DNA of 52,319 nt from Candidatus Fermentibacter danicus (GTDB lineage: Bacteria; Fermentibacterota; Fermentibacteria; Fermentibacterales; Fermentibacteraceae): contig LKHC01000095.1 in NCBI GenBank assembly GCA_001618605.1, positions 3,914 to 56,232 of the forward strand. The letters run 5' to 3'. The notes beneath the pieces were generated by a model that was given only the letters and a program-made list of their open reading frames with translations, was not told the DNA's origin and ran no database searches. The position numbers and the translations under genes were made by a program. Shown here piece after piece: positions 42,614 through 51,250 of this stretch; within the stretch, counting starts at the first letter, position 1; the number at the start of each line of letters is the position of its first letter.

Positions 42614-44900
42614 GAATAATCCGAAGGGAAGCGGATACGGGTTGGTGTCCTCCGGGGGGGAGCCCGTCCCGCTCAAGGGAGTTTCCATCGACATCGGAAT
42701 CCGCGGAGCGGCGGTTCTAACCACCGTTTCCCAGAGGTTCAGGAACGACGAGCAATCGCCGATCGAGGCCCTCTACAGCTTCCCTCTCGAGGAGAACAGC
42801 TCCGTCTGCGGCTTCGAGGTCGAGATCGGAGCCCGCAGAATAAAAGGGCGTGTCGAGGAGCGGGAGAAGGCGTTCGAAATCTACGACGAGGCCATGAAGA
42901 AGGGCGATTCGGCATTTCTCCTCGATCAGAACCGCCCCGACATCTTCTCCGTCTCCGTCGGCCGTCTGCTTCCCGGCGAGGAGGCCGTCGTCCGAATCAC
43001 TTACACGGGCCGTACCGAGCGCTTCGACAAGGGGTTCCGGCTCCGTGTCCCCACCACGATCTCACCGCGCTACATCCCGCCCGAGAAGGCGGCCGGGATG
43101 GATCCGGCCGAGCTGGATGCGATTCTTCCACCCGTTGCGGTGGGCGGTGTGCCATACGGGCTTTCGCTGGCGGTCGACATCGTTGCCGGTTCCGCCATCC
43201 GGACGGTCTCCTGTCCGTCGTTCCCGATCAGAGTGTCGATCCAGGGCGAAAAAGCGCAGGTCGGTCTGGCGGTGCGCGAACCCCAGCTCGATCAGGACTT
43301 CGTCCTCGAGGTAGAGCTCGCCGAGCCCGGGAAGGCCGGGGCGGCGGTCTGCCGCGACGGCTCGGCCCTCGCGATGATGCTGAGGTTCAGGCCCGTCCTG
43401 CCTGCAGCCGCGAAGGAGCCGAGGGACGTCGTCTTCATCGTGGACAGGTCCGGATCGATGTCGGGCGAGAGCTTCGAGGAGGCCAGGTCCGCCCTCCTGC
43501 TCTGCCTGAAGTCGCTCGAGGAAGGCGACAGGTTCAATGTCGTCGGGTTCGGCTCCGGGATGGAGGAGATGTTCCCGTCCCCCGTTCCGTACAACCAGGA
43601 GAATCTCGACAGGGCCGTCGCCGTTGCCGCCGGATGGAATGCCGACCTCGGCGGAACCGAGATTCTCACGCCGTTGAAGGCGGTTCTGGATAAGGCTGCG
43701 GAGGAGAGGATGCTCGAAGTCCTTCTCCTGACCGACGGGGAGGTGGGGAACGAGGCAGACGTGATCGAACTCGCTCGCAGGAATGGAAGTAAGGCGAGAG
43801 TGTTCACCTTCGGCATAGGCCGTGGAGCCAGCGGCACTCTCGTGAGAGGGGTCGCGAAGGCGACGGGCGGCACGGCGGAGTTCATCCTCCCCGGCGAGCG
43901 GATCGAGCCCAAGGTGATGCGCCAGATGGCCAGGCTCTCGGCTCCCTTCTCCACGGACGCCAGGCTCGACTGGGGCGGGCTCGAACCGACCCTGGCGGTG
44001 CCCGAAGAGCTGCCCGCCTTCTGCACCGGAGACGAGATCGACGTCCTCTGCCGGATTCCGCGGCTGGAGAGTACCGTTGTAAAAATCGTCGGGGCCGACG
44101 GATCGACGATCGCCGAGTGCCCCGTCGACGCTGCGTTGGAGGTCGCCGATGACCGCACCATCGCCCTGCTGCTCGCCCGTGAGTACATCTCCTCGATAGA
44201 GATGAACGGCCTGTCCGGCGGCTCCGCCCAGACGGCCAGGAAGAGGAAGACCGTGGAATCGCTCATCCTCTCCACCGCCCTCGAGTACGGCCTGGTCTCC
44301 TCCATGACCAGCTACGTGGCGGTTGAGGAGCGCGAGGGGGAGGACGGAAAGGGCGAAGTCGGCCTGCGAAGAGTTCCCGTCGCCCTGACCAGGGGCTGGG
44401 GCGGTACCTCTTCCGGCTTCAGAATCCCCGGTATCGTTCCTCTGTTTGCAATGAGTCGCGGAGTACTCCTGAAGCCCGTCGGGAAGAAGTCCGCAGAATG
44501 CCGCAGTGCAATGCCTGCGATGAGTACAGTCGCCTTCGACGACGGAGGATACGACCAGGTTCCGGAGTCGAAGCCTTCGGCCGGCCCCGACCACTTCATG
44601 GAACTGGTAGGCCTGCAGCTCGCGGATGGATCATGGAAGCTCGGCGGGGATCTGGCGGCCCTCGCCGGGGTGGACGACCTCGAGGCATTGAAGGCGGGGA
44701 TTCCGGAATGCCTGCGGGAGGACGAGGTTCTGGCGACGCTGCTGGCTCTGTTCCTGCTCCACAGGGACTTCGCCGGAAGAGCCGACGAGTGGGCGCTCAT
44801 CGCCGGGAAGGCGTTGAAGTGGCTGGCCGGCCGGGGTGTCCCGAAACCGCCCGATCCTTCCGCCGACATCGAACTCGCCGACTGGCTGAAGTCCGTTTAG
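42597..44900 (+). CDS. VIT and von Willebrand factor A domain protein
   Basis: A 767-aa protein without a signal peptide. Residues about 10-140 form a VIT domain (PLKGVSIDIGIRGAAVLTTV, ALYSFPLEENSSVCGFEVEI, YDEAMKKGDSAFLLDQ). A VWA domain follows with a MIDAS (Asp283 in DRSGSMSG), a Thr in TEILTPLKAV and LLTDGEVGN. The C-terminal third is helical and ends in a block with GRADEWALIAGKALKWL. ATG 42597 has AGGGAG upstream. VIT-VWA proteins resemble inter-alpha-trypsin inhibitor heavy chains; bacterial roles are poorly known. It lies under MerR control and ends with a hairpin. Confidence 0.85.
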   Translation: MSRKSRNNPKGSGYGLVSSGGEPVPLKGVSIDIGIRGAAVLTTVSQRFRNDEQSPIEALYSFPLEENSSVCGFEVEIGARRIKGRVEEREKAFEIYDEAMKKGDSAFLLDQNRPDIFSVSVGRLLPGEEAVVRITYTGRTERFDKGFRLRVPTTISPRYIPPEKAAGMDPAELDAILPPVAVGGVPYGLSLAVDIVAGSAIRTVSCPSFPIRVSIQGEKAQVGLAVREPQLDQDFVLEVELAEPGKAGAAVCRDGSALAMMLRFRPVLPAAAKEPRDVVFIVDRSGSMSGESFEEARSALLLCLKSLEEGDRFNVVGFGSGMEEMFPSPVPYNQENLDRAVAVAAGWNADLGGTEILTPLKAVLDKAAEERMLEVLLLTDGEVGNEADVIELARRNGSKARVFTFGIGRGASGTLVRGVAKATGGTAEFILPGERIEPKVMRQMARLSAPFSTDARLDWGGLEPTLAVPEELPAFCTGDEIDVLCRIPRLESTVVKIVGADGSTIAECPVDAALEVADDRTIALLLAREYISSIEMNGLSGGSAQTARKRKTVESLILSTALEYGLVSSMTSYVAVEEREGEDGKGEVGLRRVPVALTRGWGGTSSGFRIPGIVPLFAMSRGVLLKPVGKKSAECRSAMPAMSTVAFDDGGYDQVPESKPSAGPDHFMELVGLQLADGSWKLGGDLAALAGVDDLEALKAGIPECLREDEVLATLLALFLLHRDFAGRADEWALIAGKALKWLAGRGVPKPPDPSADIELADWLKSV

Positions 44901-44907
44901 CGCCTGC

Positions 44908-44939
44908 GCGGGCCGGGCGTCGTCGGAACGCCGGCCCGC
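44908..44939 (+). terminator. GC-rich terminator-like hairpin
   Basis: GCGGGCCGGGCGT (44908-44920) pairs with ACGCCGGCCCGC (44928-44939), a 12-bp stem with one bulged G and a 7-nt loop, 8 nt after the VIT/VWA stop. Confidence 0.6.
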
Positions 44940-45097
44940 GTGATCGCTCCCACCATTACCCTGTCCGCAGACGGGTTCGGGGTGTATAGATCGAAAAGGC
45001 CGTCGTGGAACGGCCTGAGCGGTCGCAGGATTCCGGCGCTCCGGCCGTAACCGGTATGAACCGCACGGATGCCCGAACCTCGGAGGAGCAGTTGTCA

Positions 45098-45751
45098 ATG
45101 AACTTCAGGAAACCGATGGCTGCGGCGTTCGCCGCGATAATCGCCTCCGCGTATGCGGGAGCGGGAGACATCCAACTCATGGAGCCGATGATGGAAAACC
45201 CCGGTACTCTCATGGAGGCCCTGCAGGGCCGTTCCTCCTGCCGATCCTTCCTTCCGGATACGCTGTCCACCCGGGAGATGTCGGACCTTCTGTGGGCGGC
45301 CTTCGGCATAAACCGGCCGGAGACCGGCGGCCGTACCGCACCCTCTGCGCTGAACCATCAGGAGATGGACATCTACGTCGCGACGGCCGAGGGAACCTAC
45401 CTCTACGATCCTGCCGCGAACACACTCAGGATGACGGGCTCGACCGACATCCGGGCGCTGACCGGGATGCAGCCGTTCGTCGCGGAGGCGCCGGTGAACC
45501 TGGTGCTGGTCGCCGACTTCTCCAGGATGGGATTCAGAGGGCGGGAAGTCGGCGACGACGAAAGACTGTTCTTCGCCGCCTGCGATGCGGGTTTCATCTG
45601 CCAGAACGTCTACCTGTACTGCGCGGTGAACGGGCTTGCGGCCGTCGTGCGGGCCGGCATGGACAAGGCGGCTCTCAGGGAGGCGCTCGGACTCCGTCCG
45701 GAGCAGCATCTGATCCTCGCACAGACCATAGGCAGGCCGGCGCCGCTCTGA
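45098..45751 (+). CDS. Exported SagB/nitroreductase-family protein
   Basis: A 217-aa flavin-fold protein with a signal peptide (MNFRKPMAAAFAAIIASAYAGAG). The FMN-binding start RSSCRSFLPDTLSTREMSDLLWAAFGIN, TAPSALNHQEMDIYVAT and the end REALGLRPEQHLILAQTIGRPA fit the SagB-type nitroreductases, of which exported forms are common. GGAGGAG lies 8 nt before ATG 45098; longer frames upstream lack support. The substrate is unknown. The FMN-binding Arg cluster is present, so the fold is probably functional. Confidence 0.82.
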   Translation: MNFRKPMAAAFAAIIASAYAGAGDIQLMEPMMENPGTLMEALQGRSSCRSFLPDTLSTREMSDLLWAAFGINRPETGGRTAPSALNHQEMDIYVATAEGTYLYDPAANTLRMTGSTDIRALTGMQPFVAEAPVNLVLVADFSRMGFRGREVGDDERLFFAACDAGFICQNVYLYCAVNGLAAVVRAGMDKAALREALGLRPEQHLILAQTIGRPAPL

Positions 45752-45916
45752 GGCAGCCGGGCCTTCCTGACGGGATCGCCCGTGATGCGTTTCTGATTCC
45801 GCCGCCGGACGCGCTCCATGCTCCATCCTGCGTGCGGCATCAATCCACTCCGGGGAGGGCGCATGGATCGCAATGCAATAAGGCCCCCGATGCACATCCC
45901 CGGGAGCATCAGGTCA

Positions 45917-46663
45917 TTATCCCAGCAGGCCGAGCTTCCAGTCGTAGTAGCGATTGACCTCGTCGTAGAGAGGATGACTGCCGAGCGAGACCAGGTACTG
46001 CCAGGACATGTGCCTGAGTTCCACGCCGTCGTATTTCCCCGGGCGCAATGGTGAGTCTCCGTGCAGACGGAGCTGCACCAGAACGAGCCGGTCCTCCTCT
46101 TTCGACATGCGCCCTCCGGAGAGGCTGGACAGGAATCTCAGCTTAGCCCTGACATCCCCGCCTGAAGCTCCGGAATTGTCCGGGTCGAACCAGGAAGCCT
46201 CGAAGAAGACCGCAGCATCTCTCGTGATGACGGAGGCATCGGTTTCGAGAGTGCCTTCCACGTCTCCCACACGCCCCAGGGTCTTCCACAGGGACACTTC
46301 CACAGGTTCGGAAGGGTTGTAGGAGAGGCCGATCCTCCCAAGCAGCTCCTGAACCCAGAAGGCTCTCTCCCTCGCCCCGGAAGCCGCGACGGTGCCGAAC
46401 ACCGACCACGTGGCGGGATCGACGCATCGGAGCGACTGCATGTCGCTGTAGAAGCCCAGTCCTGCGGATAGCCTGGCCATCTCGTCAGAATCGAAGCCGT
46501 CGTCTCGGTCAGACATTGCGATGCGGTTCCGAACCTCGTTCGGCAGGTCGCCACTCCCGGAGGGAACTGCAATGAGGTTGTCCGACACGTCCAGCAGCGC
46601 CGTAACTCCGGATCTACTGCGCTCCGCCGCTACTGTCCTGCCGTTCCAGTCGATCAGCTCCAT
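45917..46663 (-). CDS. Paralogue of the predicted PD-(D/E)XK protein with lost catalytic lysine
   Basis: A 248-aa protein homologous over its length to the one at 7362-8144: start ELIDWNG, core LGFYSDMQSL and TWSVFGTVA, end NRYYDWKLGL. The acidic site residues Glu140, Asp142 and Glu155 are at the same residue numbers as in the other copy, but the ESK triplet is EAS (FFEASW), so Lys157 is Ser. A nuclease of this fold should be inactive without it. It may bind nucleic acid or regulate. There is no WapI-like gene next to it. The start at ATG 46663 has GGAGATT upstream. Confidence 0.6.
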   Translation of the reverse strand: MELIDWNGRTVAAERSRSGVTALLDVSDNLIAVPSGSGDLPNEVRNRIAMSDRDDGFDSDEMARLSAGLGFYSDMQSLRCVDPATWSVFGTVAASGARERAFWVQELLGRIGLSYNPSEPVEVSLWKTLGRVGDVEGTLETDASVITRDAAVFFEASWFDPDNSGASGGDVRAKLRFLSSLSGGRMSKEEDRLVLVQLRLHGDSPLRPGKYDGVELRHMSWQYLVSLGSHPLYDEVNRYYDWKLGLLG

Positions 46664-47156
46664 CGGAATCTCCGGGTTTCAGAACCAGTCACTGTCTTTC
46701 TAAGCAAGATGCGTACCATTGCAGCAATGATTCCCGGTACATCCAAGCCTGACGGCATGCCCGTCGAAACGGATCAGAGCCAATCGACTGCGCCGTAGGC
46801 CTGCCTGGAAGACCGGCTAGCAGAATGCAAGCCGGGTGACGGACCGAGGCTTCCTTCCTTTCTCTTTTATCGGGATTGGTTCTCAACCGGCCTCTGCAGG
46901 GGATGACGGACTCGAGCCGGCCTCCTCCGCCGGAGTGACATCCATATCATCGGTCTGTGTGGAACCGGTTCAGGAGGGAGAGACGTGTTTTGCAGGAGGC
47001 GGGAGCCTGCAGCGCAGTCCTGCTCGGGGCGGGCCGGGGTGATCGGATCGAAGGGGGCGACTCCGGCTCTCGTGGAGTTGTCGGATGGGCCGCTATTGCG
47101 TATTCCTTCGGCAGACAAGGATATTCCCGCTCATTCCGCGGAGATCGCGGATGATC
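46664..47156. other. Intergenic region between divergent genes
   Basis: No credible gene. Frames here lack ribosome sites and host-like codon use. A GCAGG/CCTGC stem sits near 46992-47010. The 3' end holds GGAGGGAGG (47157-47165) for the DegT gene. Confidence 0.35.
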
Positions 47157-47171
47157 GGAGGGAGGCTGCGT

Positions 47172-48380
47172 TTGAGCCGGACGCTTGCGATACTGGGCGG
47201 AAAACCCCTCTTCGACGAGCCGATGCACGTCGGCCGGCCGAACCTGCCCGACCGCAGGCACTTCGACAAGCTGGTCGATACGATGTTCTCGAACCGGTGG
47301 TTCACGAACTACGGCCCGCTCGTGAAGATTCTTCAGGCACGCCTCGAGGAGAGGCTGAGGGTGAAGCACTGCATCCCGATATGCAACGGCACCGTAGCCC
47401 TCGAACTCGCCTACAGGGCCGCAGGTTTCCACGGAGAGGTGATAGTGCCCGCCTTCACTTTCGTGGCGACGGCCCACGCCCTCGAGTGGCAGCGCATCAA
47501 ACCCGTGTTCTGCGACATCCGCGAATCGGACTTCACCCTCGATCCATCCTGCGTCGAGGAGCTGATAACGGACAGAACGACCGGCATAGTGGGGGTCCAT
47601 GTGTTCGGGAACCCCTGCGATCACCGCTCGATAGCGGAAACAGCCGGGCGTCACGGGCTCGGCGTGGTATATGACGCCGCCCATGCCTTCATGAACGAGA
47701 CGGACGGCATGTCCGTATGCAGCCTGGGTTCGATGTCGATCCTCAGCTTCCACGCCACCAAGTTCTTCAGCACGTTCGAGGGCGGGGCGATTGTCACGGA
47801 CGACGACGACCTCGCGGAGAAGATCAGGCTGATGATGAACTTCGGGTTCGCAGGCCGCGAGAAGGACAGGGTGGACTACATCGGCATCAACGGCAAGATG
47901 ACGGAGATATGCGCTGCCATGGGCCTCGCCATGCTCGAGCAGGTGGACCGTCTCGCGGAAATCAACAGGATCAACTTCGAGGCCTACCTGGAGGCGCTGG
48001 AGGGAATCCCGGGAATCGCCTGCCGCACTCCCTCCCCCGCGCTCTCCGCCCGGAACTGGCAGTATGTCGTTGCGACCGTGGACGAGGAGTCGTTCGGTCT
48101 CTCCAGAGACAGTCTCGTGGAGGTGCTGGAAGCGGAGAACGTCCTGGCGAGGAAATACTTCTATCCGGGCTGCCACAGGCACGAACCATACTGCAGGACA
48201 TTCCCCGGATCGGGTCGTGAACTGCCCGTGACGGACAGGCTCTCTGAGATGGTGATGTGCCTCCCTACCGGGGAGGCGGTCACCCCTGCCATGGCGCGGA
48301 TGATCGGGGACTCGATCCGGCTTGCGGGGGTCCGTGCCGGTGAAGTCCGTGCCGCATTGAAGGAGGGTGGACATGCCTGA
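47172..48380 (+). CDS. DegT/DnrJ/EryC1/StrS-family PLP aminotransferase
   Basis: A 402-aa sugar aminotransferase-type PLP enzyme. The start LAILGGKPLFDEP, VIVPAFTFVATAHALEW, the PLP contact VVYDAAHAF and the Schiff-base lysine in SFHATKFF (Lys197), then EGGAIV, are all present. TTG 47172 is chosen as start: GGAGGGAGG lies 6 nt upstream, and typical family members begin right at this point; ATG 47151 lies before that ribosome site. The enzyme probably makes an amino sugar for a surface glycan. The next gene overlaps by 8 nt. Confidence 0.9.
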   Translation: MSRTLAILGGKPLFDEPMHVGRPNLPDRRHFDKLVDTMFSNRWFTNYGPLVKILQARLEERLRVKHCIPICNGTVALELAYRAAGFHGEVIVPAFTFVATAHALEWQRIKPVFCDIRESDFTLDPSCVEELITDRTTGIVGVHVFGNPCDHRSIAETAGRHGLGVVYDAAHAFMNETDGMSVCSLGSMSILSFHATKFFSTFEGGAIVTDDDDLAEKIRLMMNFGFAGREKDRVDYIGINGKMTEICAAMGLAMLEQVDRLAEINRINFEAYLEALEGIPGIACRTPSPALSARNWQYVVATVDEESFGLSRDSLVEVLEAENVLARKYFYPGCHRHEPYCRTFPGSGRELPVTDRLSEMVMCLPTGEAVTPAMARMIGDSIRLAGVRAGEVRAALKEGGHA

Positions 48381-49404
48381 GGTTCCAGGATCCGGCAAGA
48401 CCTACGGCGGTTTCTTCCCGATAGATCTCCCCCGGGCCGAGCCGCCGGCCGGGGGCGCCGTGGCGCACCTCGCCGACGGCCGGAGGTTCTACGACGGCCG
48501 CAGCGCGATAGCGGAGCTGATAAGAGCCAACGGGATAGCGGACGTGCTGATGCCGGGCTACATCTGCCCGGTGGTGTACAAGGCGGTGGAGAATGCGGGA
48601 GCCGCATGGCGGACCTACAAGGTGAACCCGGGCTTCAGGACGGACTGGCTCAACCTCTCCTACACGGCGAAGCAGGGTACGCTGCTGATCGTTCCTGCGT
48701 ACTTCGGCGTCTATATGCCGGACCTCGACGCACTCGAGGAGATGATGGACATATCGGGCTGCAGGGTGCTTCTGGACTATGCGCAGGCCCTCTACGCCCC
48801 GTGCCCCCCGAGGTTCGCCGCCGTCTATTCGCCCAGGAAGTTTCTCGGGGTTCCCGACGGTGGGATACTGGTCGTAGGCGGCGGAAGCCGCCTGAAGGAG
48901 CCGCCCGTCCCCCTGCTGAAGGTCGATCAGACCGTATTCGGCGACAGGATGTCCTGCCACGGGATCAGGCTGGAGTATCCCCACGGCGACGCTCTCGACT
49001 CGTTCCGGCGTCTCGAGCGCGAAATGCCCCTGGGCCCCTATCGGATGTCCGACCTGGCATCCACGCTGTTCGACGCCTTCGATCACGATTCCGCCTGTGC
49101 GGCTCGGCGCGCGAACTACGAAGCCCTGTCGGCGGCTCTTCCCGACGGCCCGCCGCCATGTCCGGGCGTGCCCCTCTGCTTCCCGTTCCCCGTGGAGCCC
49201 GACAGCTTCAACTTCTTCAGGCGCAACCTGATTTCCAAGGGAGTCTTCGTCCCGCACTACTGGCCGGACCTGCCCGAGGGGGTAGAGGACCTGGGCAGGA
49301 CGCTGCTAGCCCTCCCCGTCGATCAGAGGTACACGACGGAAGACATGGCCGCCGTGGCCGCGCTGCTGATGGCTCCTCCCGGCGACCAAGGCATGATGAT
49401 GTGA
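48373..49404 (+). CDS. Second DegT-like PLP-fold protein
   Basis: A 343-aa fold-type I PLP protein, shorter and more diverged than its neighbour. It keeps the loop DVLMPGYICPVVYKAV, the cofactor strand VLLDYAQALYAP and a lysine in YSPRKFLGVPDGG (Lys156), followed by GGILV. Such short DegT-like enzymes act as aminotransferases or dehydratases in glycan pathways. ATG 48373 follows GGAGGGTGG and overlaps the previous stop, so the two PLP proteins are coupled and may form a heterodimer or act in sequence. Confidence 0.8.
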   Translation: MPEVPGSGKTYGGFFPIDLPRAEPPAGGAVAHLADGRRFYDGRSAIAELIRANGIADVLMPGYICPVVYKAVENAGAAWRTYKVNPGFRTDWLNLSYTAKQGTLLIVPAYFGVYMPDLDALEEMMDISGCRVLLDYAQALYAPCPPRFAAVYSPRKFLGVPDGGILVVGGGSRLKEPPVPLLKVDQTVFGDRMSCHGIRLEYPHGDALDSFRRLEREMPLGPYRMSDLASTLFDAFDHDSACAARRANYEALSAALPDGPPPCPGVPLCFPFPVEPDSFNFFRRNLISKGVFVPHYWPDLPEGVEDLGRTLLALPVDQRYTTEDMAAVAALLMAPPGDQGMMM

Positions 49405-49477
49405 TCCAGGAGATTCCGGACGCATATGCCATGTCCGCGGATTCCGGCAGGCGGGCCGTTTTCGAGGGAGCAGCCGC

Positions 49478-50050
49478 ATGAATTCCTTCTACTCCGAAGA
49501 GGAACTGGGCGGACTGGGGCTGAAGTCCTTCGGCCACGACGTGAAGATCAGCCGGAAGACCTCCATCTACAATCCCGAACGCATCGAGATCGGCAGCCAC
49601 GTGAGAATCGACGACTTCTGCGTGATCTCCGCCTGCCGGGACGGCTGGGTGAGGATCGGCTCGCACTGCTACATCGGAGCCATGGGATTTATCGAGGCAA
49701 CATCGGGTTTCGAGATGGAGGACTTCACGACACTCGCCGCCAGGGTGACAGTCTACGGCGGGTCGGATGACTACTCGGGCGACTACCTGACCAATCCATG
49801 CGTGCCCGAGAGATTCCGGAACGTAGTGTCGGGCAGGGTGACCCTGGGCGCTCACTCGATAGTCGGTACCTGTTCCGTCGTCCTCCCCGGGGTCACCATA
49901 GGAAAAGGTTCCGCCGTAGGAGCATTCAGCCTGGTCACTGCCAGCCTTCCACCCGGCGGCATCTATGTCGGTTCTCCCGCCAGATTCCTGAAGAAGCGTA
50001 CCGACGAACTGTTCACGCTCGGAGAGGCAGCCCGGCTGGAGATGGATTGA
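49478..50050 (+). CDS. Hexapeptide-repeat O-acetyltransferase
   Basis: A 190-aa left-handed beta-helix acyltransferase. Turns such as IEIGSHVRIDDFCVISA, VRIGSHCYIGAMGFIE and VTLGAHSIVGTCSVVLPGVTIGKGSAVGAFSLV show the repeat; GSPARFLKKR closes the coil as in the WbbJ/NodL type. It probably acetylates a sugar made by the cluster. GAGGGAG precedes ATG 49478. It is followed by a convergent gene with 21 nt between the stops. Confidence 0.85.
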   Translation: MNSFYSEEELGGLGLKSFGHDVKISRKTSIYNPERIEIGSHVRIDDFCVISACRDGWVRIGSHCYIGAMGFIEATSGFEMEDFTTLAARVTVYGGSDDYSGDYLTNPCVPERFRNVVSGRVTLGAHSIVGTCSVVLPGVTIGKGSAVGAFSLVTASLPPGGIYVGSPARFLKKRTDELFTLGEAARLEMD

Positions 50051-50071
50051 CTCTGTAGGTCCGGGACAGAA

Positions 50072-51142
50072 TCAGCCGCCGTATCTCCATCTCAGGAAGT
50101 ATCGCTCCGCCCCGGGCACTGCGGTCCGGGGGCGCTCCATGCACCTTTCGACGAGCGTGCCGTAGAGGGATTCATCGTGCACTCTGCAGGCCAGGTGGAA
50201 GTCCAGGATGCCCTCAGGAGCGAAGGACTTCTTGTAATCGAAGATTCCGTCCTCCCCTCCCGGGCCTCCGCCCAGCAGGAAGCTCTCGTAGCCGGCGTCC
50301 CTGGCCCAGAGAACTATCCGGTGCTTGAGCAGGTTGTTGGGCCTGAGCTCGAAGAACTCCTCGCGGGTACCGCCGAGGAACGAGTAGACGGCGGTCGCCG
50401 AGGCCAGCACCATCTCGGCGGACACCGTCGTTCCGCCGGCCAGGGCGTAGAACACCCTGCAGCCGTCTCCGAGTCCGCCGGCGAGAGTACGGTAGAATTC
50501 GTCCGGAAAGTGGAAGCCCCTGTCCGCGCCCCTGCGGTCCATGGTCGAGGCGTAGATCGACAGGAAATCCCCGAAGTGCGGCCCCAGCGGTTCCTCCTGG
50601 ATGACCTCGACACCCGAGCGAAGCGCCTTGTTCACGTTCTTCCTGTTGTTGTGCCTGTAGCCCCGCCAGATCTCGTCGTCCGACCTCCGCAGGTCGACGA
50701 CCACCTGCCTGTTGCCGGTCCGCAGCTCGTAGTGGCGCGAAAGGGCGCTCTCCGATCCCAGAAGGGGATTCAGTCGGATCAGTTCGGCCACGACGCCGGT
50801 CCTTGCACAGTGTTCGCCGAAGAGGACAATGAAGTCGTCGAGCAGGTCGTCCCTGCCGGTGTCTCCGTAGATCCCGCCGTAGCCGTAGGCGGTCATGATG
50901 TCGCATGAGCCCTCCGGGGCGTGGAGCCAGTCGATCTCCGACAGCATCCTTCTGAAATAGGGATATAGCAGGATGCCTCTGCCGTCGCGGAGAACGGCGC
51001 ATTCCGGCAGGGCGCCCTGCTCCGTGGCTGCGAATGCGCGGTAGTACGCCGGGTCGGCGAAGGCATCCCTCGAGCGGGGAGGAAGAGCCGCCCAGGCCTT
51101 CTCCCATCCCGCTCCGGTATCGTCGAAGACCTCGAATTTCAT
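50072..51142 (-). CDS. FemAB-like GNAT acyltransferase
   Basis: A 356-aa protein with the double-GNAT fold of FemAB/CelD-BioF2-like proteins. Blocks: EKAWAALPPRSRDAFADPAYY, VVVDLRRSDDEIWRGYRHNNRKNVNKAL (typical), FYALAGGTTVSAEMVLAS and YSFLGGTREEFFELRPNNLL with KHRIVLWARDAGYESFLLGG. Such enzymes transfer an aminoacyl or acyl group to a surface sugar or peptidoglycan. ATG 51142 lies behind GGAGGTG; the 23 upstream codons have no support. It is divergent from the flippase-like gene with a 108-bp shared promoter region. Confidence 0.85.
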   Translation of the reverse strand: MKFEVFDDTGAGWEKAWAALPPRSRDAFADPAYYRAFAATEQGALPECAVLRDGRGILLYPYFRRMLSEIDWLHAPEGSCDIMTAYGYGGIYGDTGRDDLLDDFIVLFGEHCARTGVVAELIRLNPLLGSESALSRHYELRTGNRQVVVDLRRSDDEIWRGYRHNNRKNVNKALRSGVEVIQEEPLGPHFGDFLSIYASTMDRRGADRGFHFPDEFYRTLAGGLGDGCRVFYALAGGTTVSAEMVLASATAVYSFLGGTREEFFELRPNNLLKHRIVLWARDAGYESFLLGGGPGGEDGIFDYKKSFAPEGILDFHLACRVHDESLYGTLVERCMERPRTAVPGAERYFLRWRYGG

Positions 51143-51250
51143 GTGCACCTCCGCTCCGGGAAGATCGCGAACAGCCGTCTGAATCGCCAGTTTGCCCCGT
51201 TCCGGCCTCATGCGTTAGCTTTGAACGGGCTTCGGCACGGTGAATGCGGG

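Noticed and set aside
43062-44594. 510-codon minus-strand frame
   Set aside because: Shadow of the VIT/VWA gene, no motifs.
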